From contig LLCB01000133.1 of the NCBI GenBank assembly GCA_001414345.1, positions 1-64,000 on the forward strand: a stretch of 64,000 nucleotides of DNA, in the 5' to 3' direction. Below the pieces are notes generated by a model that did not search any database, was not told where the DNA came from, and was given only the letters and a program-made list of their open reading frames with translations. Of the stretch, positions 24,753-35,175 are shown in pieces. This DNA comes from Hymenoscyphus infarciens (Eukaryota; Ascomycota; Leotiomycetes; Helotiales; Helotiaceae). Position numbers and translations under genes: made by a program. The first letter of the stretch is position 1. Every line of letters starts with the position of its first letter.

Positions 24753-24989
24753 GAATTCATGTCCACCTACCTAGACAAATCCTTCCATGGCTCCCCCTTT
24801 ATACCTTAACCCCCCCTCCCCCACTCTCACTCTTCTCACTCTAAAACCATACGCAACCGATTCATTCATTTCATTATACTATTTACCCCCCTCCTCCCGA
24901 ATACCCACCCGAATTTTTCCCCCCTTCAAATTCAATACAAAGAAGCGAAGGTGGTAATGTATACTAAAAACACAAACTCTCTCAACAAA

Positions 24990-25022
24990 ACCCCCCCCCC
25001 CCCCCCCCCCCCTCCCCCCCCC
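24990..25022. repeat. Poly-C tract, 23 C + T + 9 C
   Basis: A run of 23 cytosines, one T, then nine more cytosines. The minus strand is thus an almost pure G run with G-quadruplex potential, about 320 bp past the stop codon of the ceramide synthase gene. Assembled homopolymer length may be inexact. Confidence 0.9.
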
Positions 25023-25343
25023 TCAGAGAGCTTTCCCCACTTATCCCCTTTCTCAATTTCTCCGACGCGCCTCACCCTCTTCCCTGTACATTATTTAACG
25101 ACAGTGAGTCTCTTATCCCGCCATTTTCGGCGTTCCGGTTAGTGTATTTTTTTGGCCTCCCAATCCTCCCAATTACAAGCTGCCCCCGTGAATAAGAGCT
25201 ATTTCGGACTCGGCAAATCGTATTTTTAATCTTTCCCTTTCCTTCCACTGAGGGACTCTGGTGATCCCTCATATCCCAACACAAGGGATACCACACAATC
25301 TGTTCGTACAAAAAAGCCCACAACTTACTCACATCCTCTCCTC

Positions 25344-26959
25344 TCAAACCACCTTTCCGTTAACCTTTCGATTCGTAATCTCATTCAATTTTCCCTCCAC
25401 CCCACTCGCTTTCCCATTCCCATTCCCAATAACATTCTTCCCATTGCTCTTCCCCTCAAGCCTCTCCCTCTCCTCCTTCCTCTTACGTCGCTCCTCCTCC
25501 TCCCTGCTCTCAGCCGCGAACTCCTCGTCATCATTCTCACTCCGGTCATCTTCCAGAGCAACATCCACGAAAAGAAAGCGGTACGCAATTCTCAAGATAT
25601 AATACAGCCAGAAAAGATTTAGTCCCTGCAAGGATGCAAGGAGAGCGGTGGATATCCAATGCGAGAGCTCGCACTTGTATTGTTCCGTCACCCAATTCAA
25701 TTCGTATGGCCCGACAGTCTTGAACTCGTTGAATTCCGACCAGAGGATTTTGAGGTTGAGGTAGTGGCGGAGGTAGACCCAGGCGACGATGAAGAAGGCG
25801 AAGTAGGGTCCGACGAGAGGGTGGTCTAGGTAGTTGAGGGTTTTGGATGTCTATAAGAATCAATTAGCAAGCTATTCCAGCAATCACCCGGGGTAGAAAA
25901 AAAGGGGAAACTTACAGCAAGGAAAAAATCACTAATATCATGAGTGATGTAAACAGCCAGCCCCATATAAGTAAAATGAAACCGGTAACTCAAGGCAATC
26001 AAAAACAAGGTTGTGACGTGATGTCCCACCAACTCGTTATAATCCTTTCTCGGCTTCTCCATCCCCAAACTCAACACAATGAACTGTTGCGCCCAATATG
26101 CCGCCTGGAAGAGGTAATAAAACTTGAAGTACGCCTCGTGAGTCTTATGCGGGAAACCCTCATACATCCCCCTCGTATTGAAATACCACACCGGCGTCCG
26201 ACTCATAACAAACAGCCCCACGGGTCCCAGGAAGCCAAAGTAAACAGCCGTATACATCTGCTCCATGAACCTGCTCTGCTTCGCTCGACTCTTCAGCCCA
26301 CTCTTCTTCGCCAAGGGCCGTAGGAATTTCTGCATGATGAATTCGCGCGTAAAGGAGAGGACGATGATATAAAAAGCCACAAAAGCCAGATCCCACCGCC
26401 CCTTCCCATATTGATCTGGAGTCCCGGCGGGCGTCCCAACAGGCGGAGCTATGCGGTAGGAGAGGAAGATAAAATGATGTAGAGGGTTCGATTCCGTCGG
26501 GTTAATCGCAAAGACAGCCAGGAAAACGCCTATCAAGATCAAGGGAGTAACCCAAGTATGTTTCAGCGCGTACCGTTTCCATTGTCTCAAAAAGCTTCGG
26601 GCTTTCCGTCGCTTGGAAAAGGGCTTCCTTCGATCTCGATCGTTTTGCGCCTGGGCGTGGTCAATTAGCATGTGCTGGAGAGGATAGGGGTGAGACTCGG
26701 GGATTGGGGATAGCATCGAGTTACTAACCTTCACAGTTCCGGGAGACGGCGGTCTCGCATCTAATGTTGCCAGCGCAGGAACACTGGTATCCCCAGCTCT
26801 TATCTCGCCTCCCAGACCACTCGAGCGTCTCCTTATGCGTGGTTTCTCGATTTGAGGGCCGCCCAAGGGAGCTAATCTATCGGCGCTGGAAGAGGAGGAA
26901 AGCAGGGGGAATGCTTCGGTGCTCGAGTGCATCGCGGCGGGTTTCGAGGAGGGATTCAT
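25344..26959 (-). CDS. LAG1: Ceramide synthase (sphingosine N-acyltransferase), Lag1/Lac1 family
   Basis: Two exons (26959-25916 and 25850-25344) give 516 residues. A TLC/Lag1 domain spans about 170-440, with several hydrophobic segments. The Lag motif is clear: the catalytic HH pair in NELVGHHVTT (about 312-313), SYRFHFTYMG and HDISDFF (HD about 340). The protein N-acylates sphingoid bases with fatty acyl-CoA in the ER membrane. The N-terminus is Ser-rich and probably cytosolic. The C-terminus is highly acidic and basic (DDRSENDDEEF, then EEEERRKRKEERERLEG), as in yeast Lag1/Lac1. The 65-nt intron has GTAAGT and a CTAAT branch point. A 54-nt in-frame segment (26728-26675) with GTTAGT and CAG ends could be an additional intron, leaving 498 residues. 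Confidence 0.93.
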
Positions 26960-28143
26960 CTAGAGGGCTGTAGATTGAATAATGCTAACATGGATTGATT
27001 GGAGAGAAGGGGATGCTGAGGAGCTGCGCAGGGAGAGAGTTCAGGTGGTTTTGTTGAGTTCAAGGACATGAGATTGTGCTGTTGAAATTACAATCTCCCC
27101 CGACTCAATCAACCCCCCACAGCTTCGGGTCGCTAGGGTCAACCTTCCAAGGGGTTCGTTCAGCACAAGGACAACACAACGCTGCACGGAGTTTAAAGCA
27201 GTGATACAAGGTACTGCAGTCCGCGCGTCTACCTTTGCAATGAAGAATTATCATAAAAAATAATCAATTATTCTATATACTTTTCCCAAAATGATATTCA
27301 CCGAAAGTTGTTAGGGAGGTGCCAAAAAATACCCTGATGTCATTCCACCACTGACACTGACAGTGCATCGGCTCCGATCGAACCAATACGATGGCCAAAT
27401 ACATACACTACCGACAGCCCAGTCGCGGGAGTCAGCAAAGTGAAAGGTTACATTGCAGGAGTTGGGTAGGTTGTCACATGGTTATCAGACCACGGATTTG
27501 AAGAGAAATGATAGCCTAGATAAAGGCCGGAAATTGAGACCTTCTCAAAAGTGTTAAAAGTAGTACAAAATACCTACTTTTGCTTAGTGCTTAGAGTATA
27601 ATGCTCGGCTAACATGTAAGTGAGCTGGCAGATTTTTTATATCAGCTCGGCTCCCGCCTTATTCAGCATCTTGCAATTGGCATCTATCTTTAAGCTTCAC
27701 ACAGGCTGATTTGTAAATGCTTGAACCTATAGTCATTGCAGTCAATGTACAAGAACCACAAGTAATTATATATAAGTTTTTCATTATTCTTCTTCTCTCC
27801 TGTACTTTTATATGCGTAGTGGTTATAAAATCTCACCCGCCAGTTACGGCCATTACTAGTTAAAGAATAGATACAGAAAGCTACATCTGATCATAAATAG
27901 TCTCTTCCTTCCCTCGCCCCATCTGTACAAAAAAATATATGTTGTTAATATGTGCAGGATATTTCCTCCCAACCATTTCCCTAAATGCTCCATCCGTATT
28001 TCCACTCCACCCAACCAATTCCATCATCTATGGTATCAAAAAGTAAAACGCCCATCCATGAATGCTAAATTAAAAAAACCAACCCACGCTTTATGCAAAA
28101 ATATACAAGACTCGGAATTCAGTCCAAAGTTTTTAAGAGCCGC
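26960..28143. other. Intergenic between ceramide synthase and PalH
   Basis: Contains the ceramide synthase upstream region and the PalH 3' flank. AT-rich patches near 27245-27300 and 27700-27800 hold no recognised element or gene. Confidence 0.5.
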
Positions 28144-30486
28144 CTACTCATCATCATCATCACGAGGTCTCGGTCGCCGAGGAGCGGGAATGCTCAGGAC
28201 TGGTAATCCATCTCTCCGGGGTGATGTCGGAGTGCGTATTAGCGTACTGCTCCTTTGAGAACTAGGAGTTCGATCCACCGATTCCTCCAGTGGAGATGGC
28301 GAGAGGGGAGAGACAGGCGAAATCACGTCGTCCTGACCAGCCTGCCGTTCTCTATCTGATGTGGCAATGGATATTGCCCCTCGTTGATGTACGGCATGAA
28401 GTCCTAGGTCGTCCGGTGTGTAGGGATCACTCAGTCTTTGGGGCTGCTCTGGTCGTGGGTACTCCCCATAGTTATTTTGAGTTGGAGCTCGAGAAAGGGG
28501 TGTCGAGCCTGTCCCATTCAGAGTATCTTCGCTTTCCAACTCCTCCAAAGTTGCCTGAAGATTCCGCCTTCGAGGCGGTGCGGGTATGACTGTACGTGTT
28601 AAGGGAGCCACAGTGACATTTGGTCGGGACTTTTCCCGATATTTGTCAGCTTGGGTTGCAGCAAAGTCTTCGATTCTCCCTCGGACATCCCATTTGTTGG
28701 ACGGCTCATGACTACTGGGAGGTTGCTGTTCTTCCTGCTTCCGCTTCACACAGTGGGCGGACACCTCCCGTGGTGGCGCATTTGTTTTCCTTCGGAAGGG
28801 GTTTGCTTTCGCGATGGATTGCCAGGCTGTAGATTTATTTGCTTCAGACTCATGCCCATATCCTTCCGCCATTTCTTCGATAATGAGATCTTTGTCAACA
28901 TCAACATCCGCTGCTCTCCGGGTATTTGAGGGGCTTCGTCTGGTGGTTGACGCTTCTACACTATTACTCCTCGAAGGTATTCCAGGCCTCTGAGGCTGTG
29001 GTGTCGCTTCACTAATAGGATGGTACCGTACAGCATACACGGTACTGTCTGCACTGGCAGTATCAGTTCTGCTAACAGGAGTAGCGGCGGGAGGAGGCCG
29101 CGTTGGCCAAAGAGGAGGTCGGACCCTGGCTATTCGTTTGGTTGTATTCCGTAATGTACTGGACGTATTTGCACCTTGCTCGACATCTGGGGCAGAGTTT
29201 GATTGCTGCGGCCTGTATCGACTTTTGATAGCAGCCATACCAGGCCATCGTTTTCCATTGGATCCAGTTGTTGCGGCAGCACCACCCCCATCACCATCGT
29301 CGTCCTCTTTGCGACCCCGTAATATCTGTGTCCAAGTAGGTTCTGTGGAAGGGGTAACATCCAACATCTCATCCCCATCAAATACCTCTCTTCCGAGAAC
29401 ACCATCCTTCTTATCATTCCGTTCTAATGCTTCAATCCGTTCCACCCATTCCCATACCACTACACTAGCCGCCGCCGCACCAACCCACCGGACGTAGTCA
29501 CCCCATCCCGCCAGGGTGGGTTTCGAGATATCGACCACGAAAAACACGGTTGGTACCAGTACGGATACAATGGAAAGTAACGCCACCAAGCACATATTTT
29601 TCATCTGTACATGATAGAAAGAGTATCGTTTTTTCATGATGGCATAATAAATAACCCAAGCCGAGTAGAGTAGACTTAGAGACAATTGGAACAAATAAGA
29701 TAGTGCAGGAACCGCATCGACAAAAGTGCTTGGCCGTGAGTTGCCTTTGTAATAAAAGTTGTTGAGGATACTGAATAGAACATCGAGCGCGATGAGAGCA
29801 AAGGCCGTATATTTGATAATGATCTTTTCCCGCTGCCGAGGAAACAAACGGATGAGGGTTTGGGCTTGCGCAAGCCATAGGAAGGTGTCGGATATCACCC
29901 GGATGATTTTCAGTTCCATTCCATCCTCGACCTCTCTCTGGAGAGCCGCTGCATCCATGAACCCTTTTTCGTATTGGGATTCGGCGACTCTAAAGGTGTC
30001 TGCGGTCGCAATGGTGAGAGATATCGCGACGGTCATCGCTGCCACCTTCTGAAGCCATGGTCGTCCTCCAATTCCAATGCCCGCGTCACTCCCGGATGGC
30101 CCATTGGTGAAGCCCCGTCGTCCCAACACCACGGTTCCGTCGTGCAAAAAGGTCCGAGGCGTAATCAGCAACATGATAACGAGCATATATGCGATTACGG
30201 TCGCTGAGGCTAAAGCGTAGCACTCGGGGATGGTTGAGGCGTAAAACGGATCGCGAAAGTCGAGTAAACTTGTCGATGCAGTGCCGGCGTTGGTGAGGAT
30301 AACGCCACTGGAACCTGTGCATTCGGGCTTGAAGACGGCATCTTCGGTGAGGGTGATTATAGAGTCGACTCCCAGAGTCAGGACTCCATTCGAAGGGAGG
30401 GTAAAGGGGGTGCAGTGAGCCTTGGTCGTCGTGGCCGTGGCGGTTGTCGACAGTCGGCCGATGTTGATGAGCTGCCTTGCCTCCAT
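28144..30486 (-). CDS. palH: pH-response sensor PalH/RIM21
   Basis: Single exon, 780 residues. PalH/Rim21 is the plasma-membrane seven-helix sensor that signals alkaline ambient pH through PalF/Rim8 to processing of PacC/Rim101. The N-terminal extracellular part has HCTPFTLPSNGVL and PECTGSSGVI; the seven hydrophobic segments run from about residue 85 to 350. The family block WEWVERIEALERNDKKDGVL with GREVFDGDEML follows the last helix. A long, Ser/Pro/Arg-rich cytosolic tail ends PRPRDDDDE. I chose the ATG at 30486 (MEARQLINIGR) because it matches where family members begin. The frame stays open upstream to 30972 without stops, but that part is Ser/Thr/Pro-rich and not family-like. Confidence 0.93.
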   Translation of the reverse strand: MEARQLINIGRLSTTATATTTKAHCTPFTLPSNGVLTLGVDSIITLTEDAVFKPECTGSSGVILTNAGTASTSLLDFRDPFYASTIPECYALASATVIAYMLVIMLLITPRTFLHDGTVVLGRRGFTNGPSGSDAGIGIGGRPWLQKVAAMTVAISLTIATADTFRVAESQYEKGFMDAAALQREVEDGMELKIIRVISDTFLWLAQAQTLIRLFPRQREKIIIKYTAFALIALDVLFSILNNFYYKGNSRPSTFVDAVPALSYLFQLSLSLLYSAWVIYYAIMKKRYSFYHVQMKNMCLVALLSIVSVLVPTVFFVVDISKPTLAGWGDYVRWVGAAAASVVVWEWVERIEALERNDKKDGVLGREVFDGDEMLDVTPSTEPTWTQILRGRKEDDDGDGGGAAATTGSNGKRWPGMAAIKSRYRPQQSNSAPDVEQGANTSSTLRNTTKRIARVRPPLWPTRPPPAATPVSRTDTASADSTVYAVRYHPISEATPQPQRPGIPSRSNSVEASTTRRSPSNTRRAADVDVDKDLIIEEMAEGYGHESEANKSTAWQSIAKANPFRRKTNAPPREVSAHCVKRKQEEQQPPSSHEPSNKWDVRGRIEDFAATQADKYREKSRPNVTVAPLTRTVIPAPPRRRNLQATLEELESEDTLNGTGSTPLSRAPTQNNYGEYPRPEQPQRLSDPYTPDDLGLHAVHQRGAISIATSDRERQAGQDDVISPVSPLSPSPLEESVDRTPSSQRSSTLIRTPTSPRRDGLPVLSIPAPRRPRPRDDDDE

Positions 30487-31502
30487 GGTGATTCTTGTCT
30501 TTCTTGTCTTCGCGGCCCTGCCGCAAGTCTTGGTAAGGACTCTCAATGATAGAGGAGGTTCGGCATATTCTTTTGGTTTGGTTGGTCGAGGTGTAGTTGT
30601 TGATTGAGTGCGATGGGGGAGGAGTGGCGGGTAAGCGGGCACTCTTTCGATTTCGGGATTCGTAGGGCTGTGATGAGGCGACGCCGAGAAATGGAATTGA
30701 TTTGGTTTTCCTAAGAGAAATCTCTGGGCGGAGGGAGTGGGACAAGTGGGTAGTTGCGAAGTCTGGGTCGACGTGCGTTGTTCGAGTTCGAGATGTGCTG
30801 GTGAAACGGGTGCTCGGGCTGTTGTTGATCGAGGAGTCGAGGACACTGCTGGGGGATGGGAAGAGGAGAGTGAGGAGAGTGAGGAGAGTGAAGACCCACC
30901 CGGAAGTGAGAGGAGACTCCGAGCCACACCACCACACGTACGGAGTACCAGTACTCGAGTGAGTTGAGCCATTTACAGTACGTAGATGTCTAGTGCGGAG
31001 GAAAAGGTTAATCAATACCGCCACGATTAGTTTTTATTTATCTAACTCTATACAATCAATTGTATACAATCAATTGAAGATGAGATATCCGTATCCAACA
31101 CCAAGCTTCTCACCACTCCATCTGGGATTGGAGATCACAGCACAACCAAGCAATGCGGGCGCGTGCTTGGGGGTGTCTCATTGGGCTGAAGTGGCAGTGG
31201 CAGTGGCAGTCAAGTCTCTCACGCAAGACACGTTTCTTGGTAAACCCCCGGGCTGCCCCTTGGCAAAGCTTAAAATGTAGAAGCAACGCCTGAGAAACTT
31301 TGGCGAAGAAGCAAATCATTCCTTGGTATCCGAAGAACCTCATCTCTTAAAGGATATCTCTGCCCGCACTGCACCGAGCAGACATGTTGTAGGGCTGATA
31401 CTGATATGTGCATCTCACAATCGCTGAAAAGTGGAAGACGGGTAGATTTTAACCTGCACAACCGAATCCCCGAGCCCTACAAGAGCGGGGTTTGGTCGAG
31501 AT
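30487..31502. other. PalH upstream region
   Basis: Includes the 486-bp in-frame but probably untranslated stretch before the PalH ATG and the presumed promoter. GGCAGT triplication at 31195-31212 and GAGAGTGAG-type repeats near 30866-30893 are simple-sequence. No other gene is seen. Confidence 0.5.
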
Positions 31503-31702
31503 CACCAGGGGGCTGCAGGAATTCGTGATTGTATTCTCTTCTCGAAGTACTTGCACTCCTATAATTGTTCTAATTTCTTTAGAATAAGAAAGATATTATT
31601 ATTCTAAATAATCATTTAAGAATAATGGAATCGAATTAGCGAGTCTTAGATAAACAATGGAAGGAGTAGAGGGCTAGTTACGAATTCCTGCATCCCCTGG
31701 TG
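31503..31702 (-). mobile_element. MITE, family B, copy 2
   Basis: 200-bp element inverted relative to the copy at 7577-7792. Ends are CACCAGGGGGCTGCAGGAAT and, on the other strand, CACCAGGGGATGCAGGAATT. The interior aligns along most of its length, including TTAGAACAATTATAG, read on minus. Flanks share only GAT (31500-31502 and 31703-31705), so the duplication length is unresolved. It lies in the PalH to oxidoreductase intergenic gap. Confidence 0.82.
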
Positions 31703-33094
31703 GATGGATGGAAATGGAAATGCTCAACTAGAACAAACTCCCCGACTCTTTCGAGAATTGGTTGATGGAATCAGTTGTTTAGACTAAATTCTCCGGGTGT
31801 CGTCTTCGTTCGATCGAAACATCGTCCCATCCTCCCATCATGCCTTCTGAGGCATTTTGTGAGCGATGCTGCTTTTTCTTCTCCAAACGCCTGTCAAGCC
31901 AGTTTCGGAAGCTGCCCTTCCCACGATTGGTCGATGACTCGGCCGCTTTATCGCTGATATTATTCTACACTCGAGGCTACGCTACAGCTGTACAACACCA
32001 CACCACACCACACCGCTGTCGTGCTCAATCACCTGTTCTTTCCTTCATGCTACTCAATTGCGAAGTTGTGCGTGAGATCTGGTCGCCACAATACAATATA
32101 CTCGTCATCGTTACAAAAGCCAGTTTCATGTTTCCTCATCTGAAAATGTTGACATAGAAAGAGGTACGGGACTCGGCCCTTGGTACCAAAATAACGATTC
32201 CTCTCGATAAACTCTTTTTAACTTTCCCTATTTTGAATTTAGGCTTTCAACCCATAATGGAATCTCCAGGTACAGAGGAAACTTCCCATCTCATCAATCC
32301 CAGAACATCTCAAAACACGTCACGAAGAGCGCAGGTTCAGCGCCGATTTCCAACGCTCAAATGAGTGCAATATAATTACTCGAGTATGGTCTACCAGCAT
32401 AGGGGTTATACTCGTTTGGTGCTGTATCTATTCCTGACGATTGCCATCCCATCAACCCAGACCTTAAGACTTCTCACATCAAACATCAAACATCAAAGTT
32501 TAAAGTTGTCTGTCCTCTCCTCTCCACCTTGACATGCCTTGCGTGGGTAGACAATACGTAGGTCCGGCAGTAAAAAGTGCGGTACCTCTTCTCTCAATGT
32601 TCCAAATCCATAGCACAATACAGACAGTATTAACCCCGAGATTCCAAGACAATTGAAGTCAAAAGTTTCGGATATCACGAGATTCCTTCGCGTAGCACAA
32701 GGTACACTATTGGCGGCTTCTCAAGTGAGGGGTAACCAATGTGGGAGCCGAGGTTTTTTATTAACCTCAGACACGGTTTACGCAAGCTGTTGTAAGATTC
32801 ATATGTCCATTTTTTACTAAGAAGACTCGGAGATAACGCAAGTAACGCCTGTTAACCGTAGATTTAGCATATCGTCTTAGTTGGTAGAAGAAATGTCGCT
32901 CTAGAGTTAATGACGAACGCCGAATCTACAGATATTCGAAGTAGTAAACTTTCCTCATTCAATATCTCATGCAAAAACTCATCCTCACTCTCATCCCGAG
33001 AACCCGACCAAGCACTCAACTCATTTCGAGAGCCTCAAACTTCTACTTGCGTGATAAACACTGCAAAGCTCACCCACAAATACACTTCAGAAAA
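31703..33094. other. Intergenic upstream of quinone oxidoreductase
   Basis: A CACCACACCACACC run occurs near 31999-32012. No gene is recognised, and the last 150 bp are the presumed leader of the oxidoreductase gene. Confidence 0.5.
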
Positions 33095-34394
33095 ATGTCC
33101 ACCACAACCCCCAAAACCATGACGGCAGTCGTCATCCACGAACCAGGCGGCCCCGAAGCCCTCAAAATCCAACAATGGCCCATCCCCACCCCAAAAGAAG
33201 GACAAGTTCTCATCCGCGTCAAAGCCTTCGGATTGAATCGCTCAGAGATGTACACGCGGCAGTAAGTCTCTCATTCCCATCCACCTCCTTCTACCGCACA
33301 TCCCTAACAATACCTACACAGAGGCCATTCCCCCGTCCCATTCCCCAGAATCTTAGGCATCGAATGCGTAGGTATCGTCTCCTCCTGTCCGGGAAACGAG
33401 TTTCAAAACGATGCGGTAGTGGCGACTGCGATGGGAGGTATGGGACGAGTCTTTGATGGGGGGTATGCGGAGTATACATGTGTCCCCGTTACACAAGTCC
33501 AAGTCCTCCCTTCCTCCCCAACTATCCCCTGGGAAATCCTGGGTGCGTTGCCGGAAATGATGCAGACGGCTTATGGCTCTTTATTCAAATCTTTACAATT
33601 AAAAAAGGAGGATAGTCTTTTGATTCGAGGGGGGACGACCTCAGTAGGTCTCGCTGCACTCGCTTTAGCGAGGGATTTGGGGTGTGAGAATGTGGGGGTT
33701 ACGACGAGGAAGGAGGAGAGGGTGGAGATGTTGAAGGGGTATGGGGCGGGGGAGGTGTTTATTGATGGGGGAGCTATTGGGGACGAGGTTAGGAGGAGGA
33801 GGGAGGAGGGGTATAGTAAGTGTCTTGAGTTGGTTGGGGTTAAGACTTTGGCGGATTCTTTGAGGTGTGTTGGGGAGAAGGGGATTGTTTGCGTTACTGG
33901 GATTGCTGGGGGAGAGGTATGTTTTTTTTTCCTATCACGTTATGATCATTTCCTTTCGTGTCTCGAAGAGATTTCAGGCACTTGAAGTCTTGCCTGGAAT
34001 GAAAAAATGAGAGAGAGCCTTTTAGGCTTGGTAACTCTGTTTTCCAGTTTCTTCGTGTAATCTCATGGTTACCCAAAGAACTGGTATCCCCAACGAGAAC
34101 GAAAGCGAGAGAGAGAGAAAGAAAAAGACAAACAAATTAGCTAACCCCAAAAAACAACAGTGGACCCTCCCACCGACAAACCCAATGGAACTAATCCCAA
34201 TCTCAGTCTGTCTAACAACCTACGCCGATGGACCCCAACAATTCATAAACACACCCCTATCCTCCATCGCCCAAAAGGTGCTCGACGGAAAACTCAAAAT
34301 CCCGATTAAAACCTTCAAGCTCTCGGAAATCGTGGAAGCACACCGTCATATGGAGAATAGCACTGCCAGTGCGAAGATTGTTGTTCTCGTCTAA
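33095..34394 (+). CDS. Zinc-independent quinone oxidoreductase-like MDR protein
   Basis: Three exons (33095-33261, 33322-33916, 34161-34394) give 331 residues, normal for the medium-chain dehydrogenase/reductase family. The GroES-like part has EPGGPEALKIQQWPIPTP, FGLNRSEMYTRQ and GHSPVPFPRILGIECVG. The nucleotide-binding fold has RGGTTSVGLAALALA (GTTSVG at about 159), a motif typical of NADPH-binding quinone reductases. The end, HRHMENSTASAKIVVLV, is also characteristic. No structural-zinc Cys cluster is visible. It probably reduces quinones or other enone-type compounds in the cytosol; the substrate is unknown. Intron 1 (60 nt) is ordinary; intron 2 is 244 nt, has a GCTAACC branch point and carries a purine-rich GAGAGAG run. 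Confidence 0.9.
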
Positions 34395-35175
34395 TAGGTG
34401 GGAGGAAATTGTATTGGCAGGAAATTTTGTATGAGACTTAGCAGGGGGAACTGAAAGGATGGCGTGGAAGGGAGTAATGAAAGATACAACAATCCTGTAC
34501 TACTCCCCAAACATAAAACATCAACTTCTGGAACTTTTAAAAATAAAATAAAGTTCCTCTACCCTAGCAGGCACACAAGATTTTTTTCTCCCCTCTCGTT
34601 GGTCGGATGAGATGTTTCGTCGCCATGAAACAGAAGTCTCATCCCAGCCAGTCTGTGACAGGAACTTATGGGCGATGTCGCGGCGTTTGCTTTAGTGGCC
34701 CCTGACTCTGTAAGGCTGGATTCTCGAAGTTTTGTGGCTGATTTTTACTTTCATATGGTCTGATGGGGGTTTAATGAACTGTCAGGGGGACGAGAAAGAG
34801 TGGGTGATGATACAGGTACTCGGGAGCAGCATCGGAGAGAATGAGCTATTTCAAGGAAACTGTTTCTGGGCCATTGGCCTTGGGAAACGTGATATGAGGA
34901 TCGGATGATGGAACGCTTGTTAATCTCAAAGAAAACCTAGCCAAACACCATTGTGGCGACACCTCATACCTGCGCTAATGCTACTGACCGTCATTTTGTA
35001 TAGAAATGGTTATGGCCACCTGCATACAGCTTCTCACCGCATGATCAATATGATCCACATGTGTGTCGAATTTTTTTCTAGGCTCTTGGAATTCTAGAAA
35101 CTATTCTTCTTAGGAAACGTGATATAAGCTTTCGCATATTCCAGTCTCAATGAATTAGCCGAACGTGCTGCCTAA
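34395..35175. other. Gap between convergent genes
   Basis: The oxidoreductase and the GNAT-amidase genes converge here. No feature is seen beyond probable 3' UTRs. Confidence 0.5.

Larger units (their letters stand above)
22796..25343. other. Intergenic, pyrimidine-rich, no gene called
   Basis: From about 23.5 to 25.3 kb the plus strand is strongly C/T- and C/A-rich with many simple repeats, like a long fungal leader or promoter, but no gene begins to its right on plus. Open frames on minus (23801-24228) include a hydrophobic stretch but no family match. The region lies downstream of the ceramide synthase gene. Confidence 0.4.
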
